64,000 nt of DNA, from positions 62,001 through 126,000 of the forward strand of contig JAQCGX010000001.1 of assembly GCA_027619975.1 (NCBI GenBank), given 5' to 3'. This DNA is from Nitrospinota bacterium. GTDB taxonomy: Bacteria; Nitrospinota; Nitrospinia; Nitrospinales; VA-1. The stretch's first letter is position 1. Every line of letters starts with the position of its first letter. This document shows positions 62,078 to 64,000 of the stretch, piece by piece. The position numbers and the translations under genes were made by a program. The notes beneath the pieces are model-generated. The model saw only the letters and a program-made list of their open reading frames with translations, was not told where the DNA came from and did not search any database.

Positions 62078-62118
62078 TTAAACCGCGGGTTCTTGGCGAT
62101 ATTTAAGGAGAATCCCTA

Positions 62119-62542
62119 TTGTTTAAAGGGAGCTGTTTTTGTGGCGATGTGAAGTATGAGGTCAAGGGCGAACCCATTATCGTTGCTCACTGTCATTGTG
62201 GGGATTGCCAAAAGAGAAGTGGGGCAGGACATTCCACGGGTGTGATGTTTTTGGAGAAAAGTTTTTCAGTAAAAGGCAGACTATTCTAAATTTACCCATG
62301 TAGCTGAAAGTGGTAAAAAGACCACTCATTTCTTTTGCACTAAATGTGGGAGCCCACTATTTGGGAAGAATTCAGAAATGGTGGGAGTTATGACCCTATC
62401 TGCCGGAACACTGGAAGACCCGAATTCGATCAAGCCCCAGGTTGTGGTGTTTGCTAAAAATAGAAACCATTGGGATGTGATGGACAGTACGCTAGAAACT
62501 TTTGATGATATGCCTGATTGGAAGCCAGAAATCGGTGAATGA
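62119..62542 (+). pseudogene. Frameshifted GFA (CENP-V-like) zinc protein
   Basis: From TTG 62119, with AAGGAG just upstream, the frame encodes SCFCGDVKYEVKGEPIIVAH, then HCGDCQKRSGAGHSTGVMF, the zinc-binding start of a glutathione-dependent formaldehyde-activating-like (GFA) protein. It stops at TAA 62287-62289. One base out of frame the family continues: FTHVAESGKKTTHFFCTKCG, then SPLFGKNSEM and the C-terminal MDSTLETFDDMPDWKP up to the stop at 62540. So one base was gained (or two lost) near 62281-62287. This is a recent lesion or a sequencing error, since both parts are otherwise well preserved. Confidence 0.85.
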
Positions 62543-62670
62543 ACAAATGAATTACCAAGTCTATCTGTCGGGTGCATGCGACATTTATATGAGTGCCTGA
62601 ACTTCCTTTGATAATCCCTTAAAGACTACATCATTATTTTTCGAAAACCTTCAGGTTAAATGGAGCCGAG

Positions 62671-63342
62671 GTGAAGAAATTTCAATTTAATGGGCGAGTT
62701 GTTTTATTTTTTCTCTTGGCCTTATTATTTTCTGAGGGTCCGTTGGCAGTCCAGGCGAATCCGGGAAAAAATAAAACTCTAAAAGGCTCTTTAGAAAATG
62801 AAACCAGAGTGGATGGATTACGGTCCGCCCAATTTGGCATGAATGAAAAAAATGTCTATAAAGCAATTTATCAAGATTTTCGTATTTCCAAAAAAAATGT
62901 GGAACGTCAGGTGCATCCTCTTGAAAAAACCGTTAACCTGGGTATCACCGTACAGGACCTTCTTTCACAAAGTGGACCAAGCAAGGTTTATTATGTGTTG
63001 GGTTATAAATCCAATCGGCTGATTCAAATCAATGTTGTCTGGGGCAAGCCCGTGGTGGCACAGCCCAACGCCGATCAAGTGGTGAATCTGGCGAATCAGC
63101 TGAGGAAATATTTTTCCGAGCAGGGCTTCGTAGCAGAGGGGTTGGTGATGAACGCTCCATTGGGGAAAGACGCCATCATGGTTTTTCGCGGATCGGATAA
63201 ATTGGGGAGGATGGTGCTTCTACTTCTGGATAACCCGAAGAAACCCGAGGGGCCATCCAATCAGGACATTGTTCTGAAGCTATCTTATATACAAAACCCC
63301 GGAAAACCGGACGTGTTTCAGATCAACAAGGGCGATTTTTAG
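62671..63342 (+). CDS. Secreted protein of unknown function
   Basis: A 223-residue protein with a GTG start at 62671 and a signal peptide (VVLFFLLALLFSEGPLAVQA). The mature part has SAQFGMNEKNVYKAIYQDF, resembling helical segments that pack near enzyme or pilus subunits, then HPLEKTVNLGITVQDLLSQSG, a beta strand YYVLGYKSNRLIQINVVWG, and a later domain with GKDAIMVFRGSDKLGRMVLLLL. No family is recognised. It is followed by a flavin reductase-like gene. Confidence 0.7.
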   Translation: MKKFQFNGRVVLFFLLALLFSEGPLAVQANPGKNKTLKGSLENETRVDGLRSAQFGMNEKNVYKAIYQDFRISKKNVERQVHPLEKTVNLGITVQDLLSQSGPSKVYYVLGYKSNRLIQINVVWGKPVVAQPNADQVVNLANQLRKYFSEQGFVAEGLVMNAPLGKDAIMVFRGSDKLGRMVLLLLDNPKKPEGPSNQDIVLKLSYIQNPGKPDVFQINKGDF

Positions 63343-63444
63343 ATCATTTTTTCAAGACCCCGCCAGTTTATATTGATTCTTTTTTTTTGGAAAAGGGTAT
63401 TTTATAATTCTTTTTTAAATATTATTGCTGTTAAGGAGAATAAA

Positions 63445-63915
63445 TTGAAAAACAAAAGTCAGGTGGGAAAAGCCCTGGGGCGCGTTGCCAGCGGTCTGTA
63501 TGTGATTACGGCGAAATGCGGGGATAAGGAAGACGCTGTCATTGCGAGTTGGGTCAACCAATGCTCCTTTGAACCTCCCGCGGTGATCATTGCGCTGGGC
63601 GTCGTTCGCTCCGCCCGCCTGTTGGTGGAGGGATCGAATGCTTTTATAGTCAATGTTCTGGGTAAGGAATCCAATGGCCTTTTAAAACATTTCAGCAAAC
63701 CCCCCAAGGAAGATATGTTCAAGGGAGTCAAAACCACCGAAGGTTTGCAGGGAATCCGGATTTTGAACGACGCCGTTTCGTACCTGGAATGCGAAGTGGT
63801 CAATTCTGTTTTCTCAGGCGACCATGTTCTCTATATAGGGGAAATCGTCGGGGGCAAGATTTTGCAGGATGGGGAACCTTATTTTCATGTCAGGACAAAC
63901 GGATTCAATTATTAG
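63445..63915 (+). CDS. Flavin reductase-like (FMN-binding) protein
   Basis: A 156-residue protein of the flavin reductase domain family. The start is taken as TTG 63445, which has AAGGAG 6 bases before it; the open frame back to 63373 has no ribosome-binding site. Conserved parts are LGRVASGLYVITAKCGDKEDAVIASWVNQ, PPAVIIALGVVRSARLLVEGSNAFIVNVLG, KHFSKPP, and AVSYLECEVVNSVFSGDHVLYIGEIVGG. It binds FMN and reduces it or serves as a small reductase. Its usual partner (a monooxygenase or FMN-dependent enzyme) is not visible. Confidence 0.9.
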   Translation: MKNKSQVGKALGRVASGLYVITAKCGDKEDAVIASWVNQCSFEPPAVIIALGVVRSARLLVEGSNAFIVNVLGKESNGLLKHFSKPPKEDMFKGVKTTEGLQGIRILNDAVSYLECEVVNSVFSGDHVLYIGEIVGGKILQDGEPYFHVRTNGFNY

Positions 63916-63922
63916 CGGTCAT

Positions 63923-64000
63923 TTATTCCAGACCGATCATATTCAGGAAATCCGTGCGGGTGATGAGCCAGTAGGCGGCGATGCACAAAAAGGCAACAAC
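63923..64000 (-). CDS. 3' end of a membrane protein (window-truncated)
   Basis: The minus strand from 64000 reads in frame for 25 codons as VVAFLCIAAYWLITR, then TDFLNMIGLE, and stops at 63923-63925. The aliphatic, aromatic stretch looks like the end of a TM helix with a short C-terminal tail. Too little is visible to name a family. It is convergent with the flavin reductase-like gene. Confidence 0.45.
   Translation of the reverse strand, partial: VVAFLCIAAYWLITRTDFLNMIGLE

Overview
The window is chromosomal DNA from a Gram-negative, probably environmental bacterium. It encodes the outer-membrane assembly lipoprotein BamD, ExbB/ExbD, several lipoproteins, an outer-membrane beta-barrel exporter and many iron-sulfur and radical-SAM proteins. 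The gene mix (a large HdrD-like membrane oxidoreductase, SUF assembly, Lar nickel-pincer genes, AmmeMemoRadiSam enzyme, TPR proteins, PilZ proteins) would suit Nitrospinota or a deltaproteobacterium-like lineage. No rRNA or other firm taxonomic marker is present, so this is inference. Housekeeping genes are dense and intact. Accessory material consists of short palindromic repeats, two MITE copies, one IS-derived remnant, two broken genes and a HEPN gene pair.

Layout. 1-3.0 kb: truncated DUF2867 protein, FG-GAP lipoprotein, HEPN pair. 3.1-7.5 kb (minus): two B12-type radical-SAM proteins, each carrying the same C-terminal Rossmann/GT9-like domain, flanking a stand-alone membrane-anchored copy of that domain. 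7.8-14.4 kb: ftsY, a PilZ protein, a response regulator broken by TGA, tRNA-Cys, tRNA-Gly, plsY, a group-2-like sigma factor, bamD, exbB, exbD. 14.4-22.1 kb (mostly minus): small unknown proteins, an Nfu N-domain protein, TPR, an orphan ABC ATPase, a histidine phosphatase, a nest of tiny single-TM proteins around a DUF420-like protein, a HmuY-like and a CsgG-like protein. 22.6-26.9 kb (plus): HdrD-like membrane Fe-S oxidoreductase, BFD-like ferredoxin, SLOG-like protein, larC.

27.3-36.2 kb is the most distinctive region. It is a tightly packed exopolysaccharide locus: a PilZ-fused processive glycosyltransferase, an inactive-looking deacetylase with a LamG-like domain, a single 1397-residue protein that joins PgaA-like (TPR plus outer-membrane barrel) and PgaB-like (NodB deacetylase) functions, and a convergent secreted GH18-type hydrolase. 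Together these look like a rearranged, c-di-GMP-controlled poly-GlcNAc-type synthesis and export machine.

36.3-54.3 kb: exonuclease III with an apparent AUA start, PreP-type peptidase, exported thiol peroxidase without the resolving Cys, mutS2, esterase lipoprotein, SprT-like protein, PAS-GAF protein, large sensor kinase, response regulator, PII-like protein, PLP protein, proC, larE, moaA. 54.7-61.0 kb: promoter, terminator-like leader hairpin and a suf cluster (NifU/Nfu-like, sufB, sufC, sufD, sufS, sufU), followed by an AmmeMemoRadiSam enzyme, a frameshifted GFA gene, a secreted unknown protein, a flavin reductase-like protein and the 3' end of a membrane protein running off the window.
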